64,000 bases of DNA, from positions 77,013,944-77,077,943 of the forward strand of contig CP141130.1 in assembly GCA_035236585.1 (NCBI GenBank), read 5' to 3'. The notes under the pieces were generated by a model. It saw only the letters and a program-made list of their open reading frames with translations, had not been told where the DNA came from and made no database searches. The stretch is from Warburgia ugandensis (taxonomy: Eukaryota; Streptophyta; Magnoliopsida; Canellales; Canellaceae). This document shows positions 1 through 11,668 of the stretch, in pieces (within the stretch, counting starts at the first letter, position 1; each line of letters opens with the position of its first letter). A program made the translations under genes and the position numbers.

Positions 1-635
1 ACACTCTTTTAGTACTGGAATATTGCTGCTAAGTTATGCGTTTGTTAAATGAATTATTCCAGAAATTTAGAATTAATTTCATTAAAAAAAACATCTATGT
101 TCCTTTACAGGCTCTGTTCTTTTCGTATATAATCACATAAAACAACACCGATTGCTCTAGTCTGCATGCTGAATACACGGCACCCTCCATAGCTAAGATC
201 AAGTAAAGAAAGGACAGGGAAGGAACCACTGTCAACCAAACCGTATATGAAAAGAGGCTGTATTTCCTATAGAACAGTAAATGCAACCAACGAAACTTGA
301 ATGTCAACAGATACCAGACATTAGAAATGCTGAAAAATCAGCCACAGCTAAAGATGCATTTATACCAACAAATTAATTTTTATTTTCATTGAAGTTACTT
401 TGTGAAAGGAAACAAGTAAACTAAGTTTTGAGTGACAAGATAGTGGCAGAAGCATACAAAATCTAAAATGTGGAAAATAAATTAAGCTTTGCAGTGATTT
501 TTGTATCCACCTTTAGGCCTGTGCCAAATGTTTTAAGACATGAAATATGCGGCTACTGTTGAACTCAATTATGGCACAAACAGTAGAATACTTGAAGCTA
601 ATATTTAATGAAGAATCTGAATGTTTAGAACTTAC

Positions 636-3025
636 AAAGTCTGAAGGCTCAACAAGGTGCTGAAGTCAGACCCAAAGGAAGTTAGCTGATTGAAGCTCAG
701 GTTCCTGCAGTATTCAACTTAGTTATTTTGAACCAAAGAACATTCTAAATTCAGACAGAAATCAAGTGCAAAGGCCCTACAAGGTTTCAAGTTCCTGCAG
801 GCTGGCCAAGTTCTCTATCTCCCCCGCAAGTGATGTGTTGTGCAAGTCCCTGAAGCATAATGCCACCAAGAAAAATTGGAATGAAAAAATTTGAATAGGA
901 AGGATAATGGTTAACCCGGTCAAAGGTTTGCAGTTCAAATAGCTTACAGTGACTTGAGATCCAGCAAGTCACCAAATGTTGGACCGATCGCCCTCAAGTG
1001 CATATCTGACAACTCCCTAGGAAAATTGCCAACGAGATAATCCATGAAAAGATCCGCTAGAACTTGTTCATGGAACCATAGAATTTTAATGAAAAGTTAT
1101 GCTCACAATGACGTGACAGCACTGCCTTCGCACGCAATGTGCTTCCATGATGTTGGAGAGCAAGGATCATCTTCCCATCCCAAATCTAAGCCAGTAGATT
1201 GTTGGATAACCTCAAGTGCAGAAACTGCATCAAGTGCAAGCAAGGAATGAGAAAAATGGGTTTAGACAATGAAGAGTTCCACTGTCAATGATGACAGAAA
1301 ACAGCAGTCGGCTTCGTGAATAAATAAATATCTACTTCAACTCACCTGTAGTAGTAGAACACTCTGAGGGAATGTCAACAAATTCATACACTTCAATGGC
1401 ATTCACTTGTGGGTAGAAGCTGACATTACGAAAAGTGATATTCAAACTTGTGATGCTCTTCCGTGCAATAAAGATAGCACTAGCTTCCAATCTTTTGAAG
1501 CTGAAGTTCAATTTCACGACCCCCCCATTAACCAGTATGTCAAATGAGGGGGACACAGGCAGAATACCTGCGAAGTACAGAACAACGTAATAATCCCCCA
1601 ACTTATCAAGTGGGAGATTGTATGTCAGAGTATTCTTTCGTGCTAGAACTCTAGCAGACTGAAGAACTTCAAGAGGAGGCATCTCTCGAAGACCCGAAAG
1701 GTTCAGTGGAAGTTGAGTATTGAACCCAACCGACAAATGAACAGGTGAAAACTTTTCATCTTCGTCCCATATACGATCGTAGGAATCCAAAGGGTACCTG
1801 GTTTGTCCACAAAATACGACCTCCTCAAAGAGAATTCAAAAGAAGCAAGAAAACAAAACAAAACCAAAAATACTACAAGTTCTTCTCTTTTACCGCAAGG
1901 ATCCCATACTAGAACCACAATTGATTCTGAATCTCTTTCTTAATAAGGTATTTGGAAAATCTCCCCAAGTACTTGCATAGGCTCCTCGTCGAAGTGAACG
2001 GACTTCAAGAGAAGAAATGACAGGAAGACCACCATCAGGGATAGAATGCAAGCAAAATGTTAGAGTGTCTTTATTTACAGGCCATATAAGTTCTTCCACC
2101 CAGGGATCAGACCCAGTCAGGTTAACATTTGCAGCAGGAGCTGTTCCAAGAGAAACCCAGAAGGATGGAGGCTTGTTCATTCCGTCATAATTTTTGTAGG
2201 TAAACTTAGGCCTAACCAGAACTACAGACGTGTTCGGCACAGGCAGCCTGTAACAACAGCGAGTGTCTTGAGATTCCGGGAAGAAACGCAATGGGACTTG
2301 AGAGGAGGAGCTATCCTCGATGAAGTAGACATTCGTTGTGTTGCCTGTAGTCACGTATGGACTATCAGGGATCCATGAGATGTTGTAAGAATCAACGAAT
2401 CTCGTAGTCCCCCCACAAGATAGACTTAGAAAACCTGCTTGATGGAAAGATAAGAAGTAAACTCAGCTGCAGTTGCTCAACCAACTAAAAGACACACAGA
2501 ATAGGGAACTTCATTTTCATACTGCTGATAGTTTCATTCGATCTCAGAAAAGATGGCAAATAGTTAAGAGTTTCCTTGAACACGGCAGCCTTAACAATAA
2601 GCACAAAGTAAGCCTCTTTCTTCTCAGATTGCATTCAAAAATCCAATTCCTTCATAAATGTAACACTCCATCTAACATACTATTACTAGGTTCAATCAAA
2701 GTACAACTAAAACATCTAAAAGGCTGAAGTATACCCTTTGATACTGCATCACTGGAACAAAACACATGGTAAACATCTTTCTTCTATTGCTTTCATTCAC
2801 AAATACTTGTTCCACTGTTACTGAAGAGCAATAATCTGTCTGATTTAAGTAAAAACAGACAACCCACTTTCTCCAATGCATTCAAAGCTACCCAAAGTAG
2901 CATTCTAGATAGTTGTTTAACAGAGAAAGAAACAGAGATGAAAGATAAATACCTTGCTGAGCAGAAACCGTCCTGAGAAGGCCATACACTAGAAGGAAAG
3001 ATGACCAGAAGTAGAACAGACCCAT
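636..3025 (-). CDS. Malectin-like domain / leucine-rich-repeat protein, partial (3' end outside window)
   Basis: Seven exons join in frame with GT-AG introns: 3025-2953, 2434-1894, 1797-1346, 1224-1107, 1016-948, 849-781 and 704-636, giving about 463 codons. The start at 3025 encodes a signal peptide (MGLFYFWSSFLLVYGLLRTVSA). Residues about 25-345 form a malectin-like (di-glucose-binding) domain with the family motifs GFLSLSCGG, SYNISWIPD, RRGAYAS and YPLDSYDRIWD. Residues about 356-394 hold the pre-LRR segment GWEDDPCSP...W. The last three exons are each 69 nt, phase 2 to phase 2, and each encodes one LRR (for example SLDLHNTSLAGEIENLASLQ). The best family match from memory is the Arabidopsis At1g25570/At3g19230 type, which lacks a kinase. 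It would be secreted or membrane-anchored at the cell surface, with a presumed carbohydrate-binding ectodomain. Further LRRs, any membrane segment and the stop codon should lie left of position 1. No next LRR exon was found in 1-635. No frameshift is visible. Confidence 0.9.
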
Positions 3026-3372
3026 TAAAATTCAACTTCTCCTGGAATCACAACTTCGGAGAAGACTCAGAAACCATGAGAAGGGGATTACAACCCACTA
3101 CCATTTGATAAAAATTTCCAAATAACGGTGGGGTTGAACAAAGATGGAAGCAAAGTAGAGCAATGATGGACTCATTCTTACTTTCTCTTTTTCCTCGGCG
3201 GTGAGAAATGGTAGAAGCTTTTGTTGGAGGGGCTCATGATGATTGGGTGGCATGCATGCTGTGGTGCCGATGATGATGGTATTGTGTGATGTGTTTTGAA
3301 AGAAAAGGAAGGTGAAAAGGGGAGTAAGGGAGGATAGTACCACTTCGTCAACCTGTGACTCAGTCTCTCACT

Positions 3373-3385
3373 CCTTATATTTATG
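3373..3385 (-). promoter_or_regulatory. Candidate TATA box of the malectin/LRR gene
   Basis: On the minus strand this reads ATAAATATAAGG, about 350 bp upstream of the initiating ATG. It is the only good TATA-like match close to the gene. It implies a 5' leader of roughly 300 nt. No transcript evidence is available, so this is inference. Confidence 0.3.
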
Positions 3386-4596
3386 GACTCAACAACTACT
3401 ACCTACTACCTTAGACTTAGAGAGGCAGTACGATTCAGACGTTTAAATTGGACCTGGGACCAGAATATCAGAGCCGTAGAAGAGGTTGCAGGCCCATAAA
3501 CTATGTAATCAAAACCGTTTAGGTGGACTGAAATGCTACGTGCGAAGTGTTTTGTGCCATGCATGCAACTCTTGAGCCTTTCAAAGCACAGTGCTTGCCC
3601 GTAAGATCATTTGGAGTACTTGAATGACCGGAACGGGTGAAATGGATTGGATTTGACTGGGACGAGGAACAAAACTTTTTAAGGTTAATTCTATTCTATT
3701 TCCATATCAGAATAGAACGTTGGGGGAATTTCAGCCAAAATGGAACGTAATTGACAACTATGTCTTGCACCAAAGAATTATTTTTTGGCTGATAAGAGAT
3801 GGCTCAGAATGTTTAATGCAAAACAAGTTAAAGGATATTGACAGACAAAGAGGTTAAGATTGAGAAGAGTTTGAGAAATTTTGTCTCACCTGAGTTTCTG
3901 GATTGACTTAGAGAAGTCACTTAATTAGAAACACCTTGAATGATGTGACCCATCCATCTTCTTGGGCTAGCTTATAGATTGGCTAGATATCAAAATTCAT
4001 GACCCTTGTATGATTTTAGCTATGCATTTTAAACTTTTAAATAATAAATATTGGATTTTTCAACTGAAAAAACTAATAGCTAGAAGCATCCAATGGGCAT
4101 AATTTCTTGCAGCCAGCCTAGATAGGGGAGGCCAGCCAAGGTCACAACCAAATGAGGGGCTTAGCCAGGCAGGGTCTAGAAACTCAATTACAATCAAGAT
4201 TGCATTTCTCGAAGAATTTAAAAAAAATAAATTTTAGACACTCATACACTTATGCACAGCTCTAGGCTTGGTCATGTCGGGAAAAGACTTCTCCTTGCAC
4301 CACTGCACTAGAAGACTTTGGTGCATTTCTAGAAGACCTTTGGAGTATGAAATGTATCTAAGATGTTGCCCAGAAAATGATATAACATTTAATCTGTAGC
4401 AATAATGCATTATCGCTTTGTTTTTCCCTAAATTATTATAGTGGTTAAAGACTTGATCGTACATTTTCCATTTGAAGAATATAGGCAGGTAGGTTGCTTA
4501 CCCACATGTTTAACGAGTCAAATCTATCTGCTATGCCTTAGTAGGGTTAAGCCATTGACAAAGTCACCCTAATCTCATTTTAGAAAGCCTCTAAAT
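3386..4596. other. Intergenic, no gene seen
   Basis: AT-rich sequence upstream of the malectin/LRR gene. It holds only short open frames without family resemblance, and no repeat was recognised. Confidence 0.5.
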
Positions 4597-4657
4597 AAAG
4601 GGCAGCCCCAGTGCACGAAGCTCCCGTCTATGTAGAGTCTGGGGAAGGGGCAGACTA
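4597..4657 (-). repeat. Au SINE fragment, 3' part only
   Basis: Reads as the reverse complement of the Au 3' end (AAAGGGCAGCCCCAGTGCAC then a GGGGAAGGGGCAGAC box). It stops abruptly near 4657, so the tRNA-like head is missing. It lies 170 bp from a full-length copy in the opposite orientation. Confidence 0.75.
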
Positions 4658-4825
4658 GAAGGAGTAGAAGCTCATGAACGTCCCCAGAAGTAAAGGTTGC
4701 TACTAGAGCCTTGTTTGGAAGACCTAAAGCCCCCTTTTGTCCTTTTCTTCTGATGGAATGAGAGTTCCATTGAGTAGTAGGAATCATTTAACATTTACCA
4801 AAAGCAGTGGTGGTTCATTGAAGAA

Positions 4826-5007
4826 GGGGAGCCTTGGCGCAACGGTAAAAGTTGTCGTCATGTGACCTTGAGGTCACGGGTTCAAGGCGTGGAATCAGCC
4901 TCTTGCAAAAATGTAAGGTAAGGCTGCCTACTTTAGGCCATTGTGGCCCGCCCCTTCCCCGGACCCCGCATAGGCGGGAGCTTCGTGCACCGGGGCTGCC
5001 CTTTTTT
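4826..5007 (+). mobile_element. Full-length Au SINE with perfect 17-bp target duplication
   Basis: This tRNA-derived retroposon of 182 bp starts GGGGAGCCTTGGCGCAACGG, which contains a pol III A-box-like element. A B-box-like GGTTCAAGG follows about 50 nt later, and the 3' end is GGGGCTGCCC followed by a short T run. It is flanked by identical 17-bp repeats AGTGGTGGTTCATTGAA at 4806-4822 and 5008-5024, as expected after LINE-machinery-driven integration. The exact flanks and near-consensus sequence suggest a fairly recent insertion. The family is recognised as the plant Au SINE. Confidence 0.93.
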
Positions 5008-5251
5008 AGTGGTGGTTCATTGAACCAGCATTTTCCTATGTTCGCTTATAGATCCACTGCTCGGTTCCCCTCCATGCTAGAGTGGGAGATAGAGTACCAG
5101 TCTAGTCTCATATACACCTAATTTTTATTATATTTTATGTTATTAATTGAATTTAAATGAAAAATGTGAAATTAAATTTTGAAAATTTTGTTTTACAGGA
5201 ATAACCAATGAAAAACATAGAATTGAGCTTTGAAACATCAATATTTGTAAT

Positions 5252-5782
5252 TTATAGAAAACATAATTCCAACAGTACTAAGCATGCTGAAATCAGAGTT
5301 GCAGATAAATAATTTATAATTATTTTAATTAAAATATAATACATCCTCAATAATGCTTGCAGAACTCCCATGAAATGGTACTGAGTTGGGCAGCCGGCAA
5401 AGCATGGATAAACCAACCGTGAGTCCCTAGAGATCTGCACATTATAAAGTCGCATGTAGGTTACCAATTGAAGTCCTAGCTTCGGGGCAATCCACTCGGC
5501 TTGGTTGTTTGTTTTGTGTCCCGAGAATTCATTCACGGCTGCTAGAAAAACTCGGGTTGCATCCCTGATTACAGCTACACTGGCCGCTTTTCTGGGTTTT
5601 CCTTGTAAAGCTCCGTCAAAGTTTAACATGACGAATCCTGGGTGCGGTTTCTGGCACTGAATGGATTTCATTGTTGGTGCAAACAATTCTACTTTTGTTT
5701 GGCTCCAAGACTGCATGAGTTCTATCTCACCTGGTTCATATCTATTAGGCGCAGATAAGTCAGGTAATTCATGAAAAATCAA
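5252..5782 (-). pseudogene. RNase H-like (RVT_3) retroelement fragment
   Basis: A 176-codon open frame whose middle matches the RNase H-like domain found at the end of plant LINEs and in related plant proteins. It shows FVMLNFDGALQGKP (first Asp), then TNNQAEW (Glu) and ISRDSRL (Asp) in the right order. The usual GWG-type residues after the first motif and the downstream His/Asp end of the domain are poor or absent. Flanking RT sequence is not seen. The C-terminal third reads into AT-rich DNA. It is most likely a stranded piece of a LINE or a broken RNase H-like gene, not a working gene. The start codon shown is only the open-frame limit. Confidence 0.55.
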
Positions 5783-5814
5783 TGCATTTGGATGCTCCTA
5801 ACCTTTTAGTTTGT

Positions 5815-7179
5815 ATATATATATATACAGACACACGGATGGCCATGAAAATGTGGACTAAAAGCATGAAAACTAATCTGTAGACTATCTTAGCCATTCC
5901 GAACATGATGAATGGCGTAATTCTACAAAAAGATACATCGCCGTGAATGAAAACAGACGGTCTCTACTTTTAGTAGACGATTAGAAAAGAAAACCATTTG
6001 TATATATTCATCAAGAAAGCCTATACAAATAAGAGGAGTGGAGTAATTGACATGGAACATTATGGTGTATGGCCTAGGAAATCAGTGCTTAGGGCTTAGA
6101 TCATTGGACAACTGTGTATTCATAGTTGCCCATGTTTTTCTTTGAAAAATCTGCACATTTCATCATAGAGGGGGATGCAATATCATTCTCAGGAAACTCT
6201 TGGGACAATTTACAGGGCCAAGTTAAGTTGGAGAAGCATGATACTAGGCATGCATGTCAACAATGATGATGGTGATTGGTCCTTTAATTTCCTTGGCTGT
6301 AATGCCTCCATACTATCGGCTCCAAGCCTGTCATTATGAAATATTTTATGCTTGCTAAATTCATGTACTAGATCCTAACACTTGTTTCTAGTTCAAGGTT
6401 ATGTAGAGGTATCTTGAGCAATGGATTAGGACCATCTGTTAGTGCTGCTTTAGATCGAGTGAGCTTACTCAAATGGGCTATATCACTGATAGTGGTGCTT
6501 GATCTGGGCTAAGATAAAGTAATATCTCTTCGTCTCATTATTACTAGTGCTTGAAATGAATTGTGATGAAAGTCATCTCATCTTAGCTCATATTAAGTTG
6601 AATTTTCAATTATTTCACTCATTTCATGTCAAATTTGGGTCATTGCTCTCAACCCAGCTGAAGTCATATCTCATCTAAATCCAATTCGCTTCATCTCAAG
6701 TATCACTAACACCGAAAGTGACATCCAAATGAAGATCATTAGGATTGTTCTAAACATTCTTAAATGGTCTGCTCGCTTTGATCAAATCAACCTAACCCGT
6801 TCATCAAACTCGGTAAAGCTTTTTGAAAATTAAATGAAAGTAAATTGTACGTAGAACTTGGAAAGCATGAGTCTATGGGTCAGATCATCGAATTTTCGTC
6901 TGTTTTGCATGGGACTACAACTACGTGACAGCCTTATGATAGTGTGCAACATCGACGGTCTCTATCTATTGTAAATGTTTTCCGTATCTGAACCCCCAAA
7001 TGATGGTTCTTTAGAATTTATCCTGATGGCACTGCAGACATGCAGGGTCTAACTCACACCACATCAGATATCTCCCTGTTCATCATGACCCATCAAACCA
7101 ACAATCCCAATCATCCAACATAACGTTGCTAGTTGTGCATGGTTGTTTATTTTTTCTCTAATACCTTGAGGTCATGTGT
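5815..7179. other. Intergenic, (TA)n tract then unassigned DNA
   Basis: A short TA dinucleotide run sits at about 5815-5827. The rest is AT-rich, with no coding pattern or recognised repeat. Confidence 0.5.
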
Positions 7180-7330
7180 AGAGTTGTCCTTGTATAGTCT
7201 TAAAGTCATGGGTTCAATGTACAGCAACAACCTCTTACAAAATATAAGACAACTGTGCTTGACTCTTGTAAACTGTTCCTTCCCAGACCATGCATACGGG
7301 GGAGTTTCGTGCAATGGGGCTACCCTATGC
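7180..7330 (+). repeat. Old, diverged Au SINE
   Basis: Recognisable pieces in order are GTCTTAAAGTCATGGGTTCAA (B-box region), CCTCTTACAAAATATAAG, CCTTCCCAGACC and GGGAGTTTCGTGCAATGGGGC. The head is scrambled and substitutions are many, so this is an ancient copy. Confidence 0.65.
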
Positions 7331-7944
7331 CTGCACTGTTAGTACACCTCTCTCTCACACATAGCAACCCTTAACTGTTACAGTTTATGCCGGACAGGAT
7401 ACCTGGCAACAAGTCATATCAATGAAAACGCCCTACAATCAAAAGAATCCGAGAAAATTAGGGAAATGGTCAATAGTCCATACGGATTAAGTTGACTTGC
7501 TTGAGTTACTCAAAGCAAGAGGACCCATGTTAAATGATTTCCATTTCCTTGAAATTGGAGTTGGTGGATAAGCTTTCATAAGCATCCAATGTGGACTACA
7601 TATTGCTACAGCTTGTTATTGATTACATTGAAGGTTTTATCTTTATAATGCAATATTTGGCTTGCAAGCCACGACTCATCTGATAAGTACCTTAAGTGGT
7701 TATAGAATATTGAATTCAAGCGAACAAATACAGCTCTTAACAAACAATTATTAATTATTTGATCAACATTATGGAAAGATTTGTGGTTGTTGAAACTATT
7801 TAGACAACATCTATGGACAAAGTCTATAATGACATCTATGACATAAGATATTTCCTACTGGCAAACAATGTCAAAGGGAGAATTGAATACACTCAAAGAT
7901 AGAAAGTTCAAAAAGCTGAGAGATGTAAATGCATCCAATACAAT

Positions 7945-8511
7945 TAGGCCTGGCAATTCGGGTTGGTGGGTCATGTTCTTGTTGTGTCATGTTGAGACTA
8001 ACTCATTATAGTATATGGGTCACCACAAACACGACCCACTTAATAATCATGTCAAGAACCTGTGACTTGAACATGACACGATTATTAAACGAGTCGACAC
8101 GACATGACTGGTGTAATACAATTAAATGAATGTAAAATAACTAATATAGGACTGTTTTTGAAGAACCGTCATATATTACTATAGTATTATAGGACTGTTT
8201 TTGATGAACCGTCCTATATTACTATATAGTGATATAGGACTATTTTTTATAAGCTGTCCTATATTTTCAACCCAATTGGTTAACAGCTTGTGAGTTAAAT
8301 TAGTCAACACTACGAATTAATAGGTCGTGTGTCAAACATGTCAACACTACTGGTCAACATTGATTGACTCGAACATGACACGATTTTTGATGTGTCATTT
8401 TCGGGTTGAGCCGAAAATGACACGAACACGATAAGACTTGGCACTAACCCGCTAAATCCATGTCGGGGTTCGAGTCGTGTTATCATGTCGTGTCATATTT
8501 TGCCACCCCTA
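7945..8511. mobile_element. hAT-type non-autonomous element (MITE), 567 bp
   Basis: Terminal inverted repeats TAGGCCTGGCAA (left) and TAGGGGTGGCAA (right, reverse complement) are typical of plant hAT elements. They are bounded by a perfect 8-bp target duplication AATACAAT at 7937-7944 and 8512-8519, the length hAT transposases generate. The inside has no transposase. It is rich in TGACACG-like subterminal motifs, which in hAT elements can serve as transposase sites; that role is inferred. The centre (8146-8262) holds three hairpin-forming subrepeats annotated separately. Confidence 0.88.
8146..8262. repeat. Three hairpin-forming subrepeats inside the hAT MITE
   Basis: A unit of about 40 bp recurs three times: ATATAGGAC, spacer, GTCCTATAT. 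Each unit folds on itself (GGACTGTT pairs with AACCGTCC, one mismatch, about 7-nt loop). The same array is present in the second MITE copy near 39014-39150. Confidence 0.8.
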
Positions 8512-8519
8512 AATACAAT

Positions 8520-10170
8520 AAACCAAATGATGAATATACTTGAGTGCACAATAAGAATGATAGGTCTATGGTATTGACCCTAATCCTTGGAAAGGATTTG
8601 ATATTGAATAGTTTAATTTATGGATTTGGATGCAACTGATGCAATCTTGGGAATCAATAGTATTAAAGAAGATAATGACCAATTATTGCACTATCTAGTT
8701 ATTGTGAAAAGACTTTCAAAGGATTTAGTCAATTTGACTTATGACAGACACCCTGAATATTCAAAGGAATGCTATTAATGCATAATAAAGAGCCTAGTTA
8801 TTTAGCTAAATTACTATGAATACATGATGATCTGATACAAGACATTATTCTACAATTGTAGATTGAAGCTAAGAAATTAATCTGAGTGGACAGTATTGGA
8901 TAGTTTTATGAAGAATTAGCAGTGTCATCAATGACTCTCAATTGTGGGCTTTAGTCAATGATAGCATTAATTATTACCCAAGACATGACTAGGGAAAACT
9001 ATGAAACCCTGAATGGCAAATTTATAAATAACATGCATATGAGCATATGCCGTAAGTAGTTTGATTGGTGATTGTGATAACCACCAGATTTGTATGGTGA
9101 AATGTGAAAACCTTCATAACCAACGTACTAATAAGCTCTTTTTGGAGGACTTGATATATAAGCTAGGCTTCATAGAGGACTAGACCCAATTAGTTGCCTT
9201 GGATATCCCTATTTAGAAAGGACTTTAATTGGAAGCTAGTCTCCTTGGATTAGTTAGAATACCTTTGGTAGATATACCATTTATTTGGGCAAAATTTCTC
9301 TTACCCTCTTTGGAAAGAGAGATAGTGAATGCATCAATGAGAATGAGCTTAAATACTTTTATAAGACTAGTAGTGACAACCCTACAGTGTCGTTGACTAG
9401 GTTTCAAGGGAGAACTAAGCTATCTGGATCTAATTGAATACTAGAATAGTGTATGAATAAAATTTCATTCCTATTTATATGATGTATGCAGTATAACCTA
9501 TAACATTAAGGATGACTTATGTCTTAATGAGTCTATAGATTTACTAATTTTGAATTGTGGTGTACACAGACGTACTATTAATGGATTCACCAATTTTGGA
9601 TGTGGGGATTTGGCTACCTTATATGGGGATTAGGTTGGTCTTTAGAGCATTCAGTGAATTACAGGATTAGCACATGGACATTAGTAAAGGCACTAAATTT
9701 AAGTACACTCGTGTATTTTTAGAAAAGTTTATCTTATATTTCTTTCTTGGGGCATAGTTCAAGATTTAATTCACGAGTGGTTCTGATACTTCTTAATTTT
9801 TATACACTAAGAGGAAGTTTAATTCTATGTACACTTTTTTTGATACATGGATCTTATTGAATGCTTAATCTTCTTCTGATATCTTTACTATATTTGTTGT
9901 TTTGTTATGTTCATTCTTCTTGCCTATTATTTTTACATTCAAGTCGTGTATGGTCTCTAATAGACAAAAGTATGTATGAAAGCTGACACAAAAGGTTAAG
10001 CTTATTGTTGCATGTCCATGATCATTTCACCAATAGTCCATGGCAACCTAGCTCATTTAAAAACAAGTGTACTCTTTATTAATTGAGTCATTTTTAACTT
10101 TAAAAAGAAATGTGATAATGTTCTTTTGAATCATTTTAACCTAAAAAACAAGTGAGGAATTTTTTATTTT
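8520..10170. other. AT-rich, probably decayed retroelement DNA
   Basis: No intact reading frame and no domain I can name. The texture resembles old copia-type remnants, but no RT, integrase or protease motif could be confirmed. Confidence 0.35.
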
Positions 10171-10700
10171 CTATTCTATTATATTATTTTTTTAAGTTAA
10201 AAGGAGTCCAATATCACCATTTTTATAAGAGATATCAAGCAGTATCTCTATATAAGGAGTATGAACTAATAGTCCCACATTGCTAACAGAAGAGGAACTA
10301 GAGGAGAGGAACTCATATATAAATGTGTGACTATTGCTCTCTAGAGTTTGTCCACGTAAAATATTTCATATTCTTTCTTTTTCTTTTAGAGTTTTTCAAC
10401 TTTAGTTGGCTTTTTTGTGGGAGTTAGATTTTAGAAGTTTTTGGTGCCCATTTCGCAAACCGGATTTGACATCTCTTTAGCTTATTAATTTGAAGGTTTG
10501 GATACTTATTGAAAGCACATTTTGCAGCCCATATCTACTATCTTTTCTAAGTGTTAGGGTTTAGAGGTTTATTGGGTACGTATTTTGTAGCTTGAGTTAA
10601 CTCCTCTGTAGCTAATTTGAAAGATATTGAATATTTACTCCATACACTTATTGCAGCCCATATCTATAAATCTCTCCTCAGTATTGGCCTATATATCACA
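10171..10700 (+). repeat. Possible LTR-like promoter region
   Basis: Contains AGTCCCACATTGCTAA followed about 50 bp later by a TATA-like ATATATAAATGTG. This pairing is common in plant copia LTR promoters. Ends and a second LTR copy were not found, so the call is tentative. Confidence 0.3.
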
Positions 10701-11668
10701 TCTATTGGACTTCATAATACATTTCAATCTACAAGATTATTTAAAGCCGTTTAAATTCAGAGGACTAAATTATGGACTGATTTTGATAGTACAAATCAGT
10801 TGAGGTACAAATCAAGTCTGCCTTGGTTAAATCACAGAGATAGATATGTCATATGCCTCACATTTATTGAAAGACTTCAACCATCTTCAAGAAAGTGCTA
10901 TAAACATGCCTCTAAGCTAATATTCATCATATTTATATTTTGTGCAAGCTTTCTATGCTTGCAACACTTGTTTGCCCTTGTCTTCCTAAACTTTGGGAAG
11001 ATTTTAGTATTCATCGTATTAAGGAAAATAACCATTAGAAACCTTATGAGAATCACAAAAGAAGCCTAATTTCACTCCTTTTACATCACATCAAATGAAT
11101 CCTACATTTATCACACAGATGAATGGCTAGAATTGCACATACCAAATTCATTGAATTCATTTCACATCATGTGGTCTACAAATTGATTATCTAAAAGATG
11201 AATGATCACATAATGTTGACACGTTGTGGGGAAGCCAATGAAATGAAATTATTTGGTGCCAACTTTGATCATGTCTATTGCAATTGGGATCAACAAATGA
11301 ACTCTTTGGATCAATCAGTGCACAAGTCGGGCCTGCCTTTATGGTATGTGGAATGAAACATTGGATAGCTTGTAGCTTTAATGATGAACCCAACATGAAG
11401 TGAGTACAAAGCACATGCTTGTCCTTCATCATTATATAATTTGACAAACCATACAATCTATAAGTAAAAGATGGAACATTATAAGCTCCCATTTGATGTA
11501 ACATGCTGGAGGGCAATTGTTAGCAAAAAATATGGCAGGAGAAAATAGCCAATTATCAAATCTGATGGAAAAAATACTTGGAATGCAAGTTCCTGTTGGT
11601 GGGTCATTATAGGACCCATAACCATTGACAATACAACAGATCCCACCCAAATCCAGCAATGGTAAACT

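Noticed and set aside
4826-5007. Possible tRNA genes in the SINE heads
   Set aside because: A- and B-box-like sequences are present, but no cloverleaf closes and the copies carry SINE bodies and target duplications.
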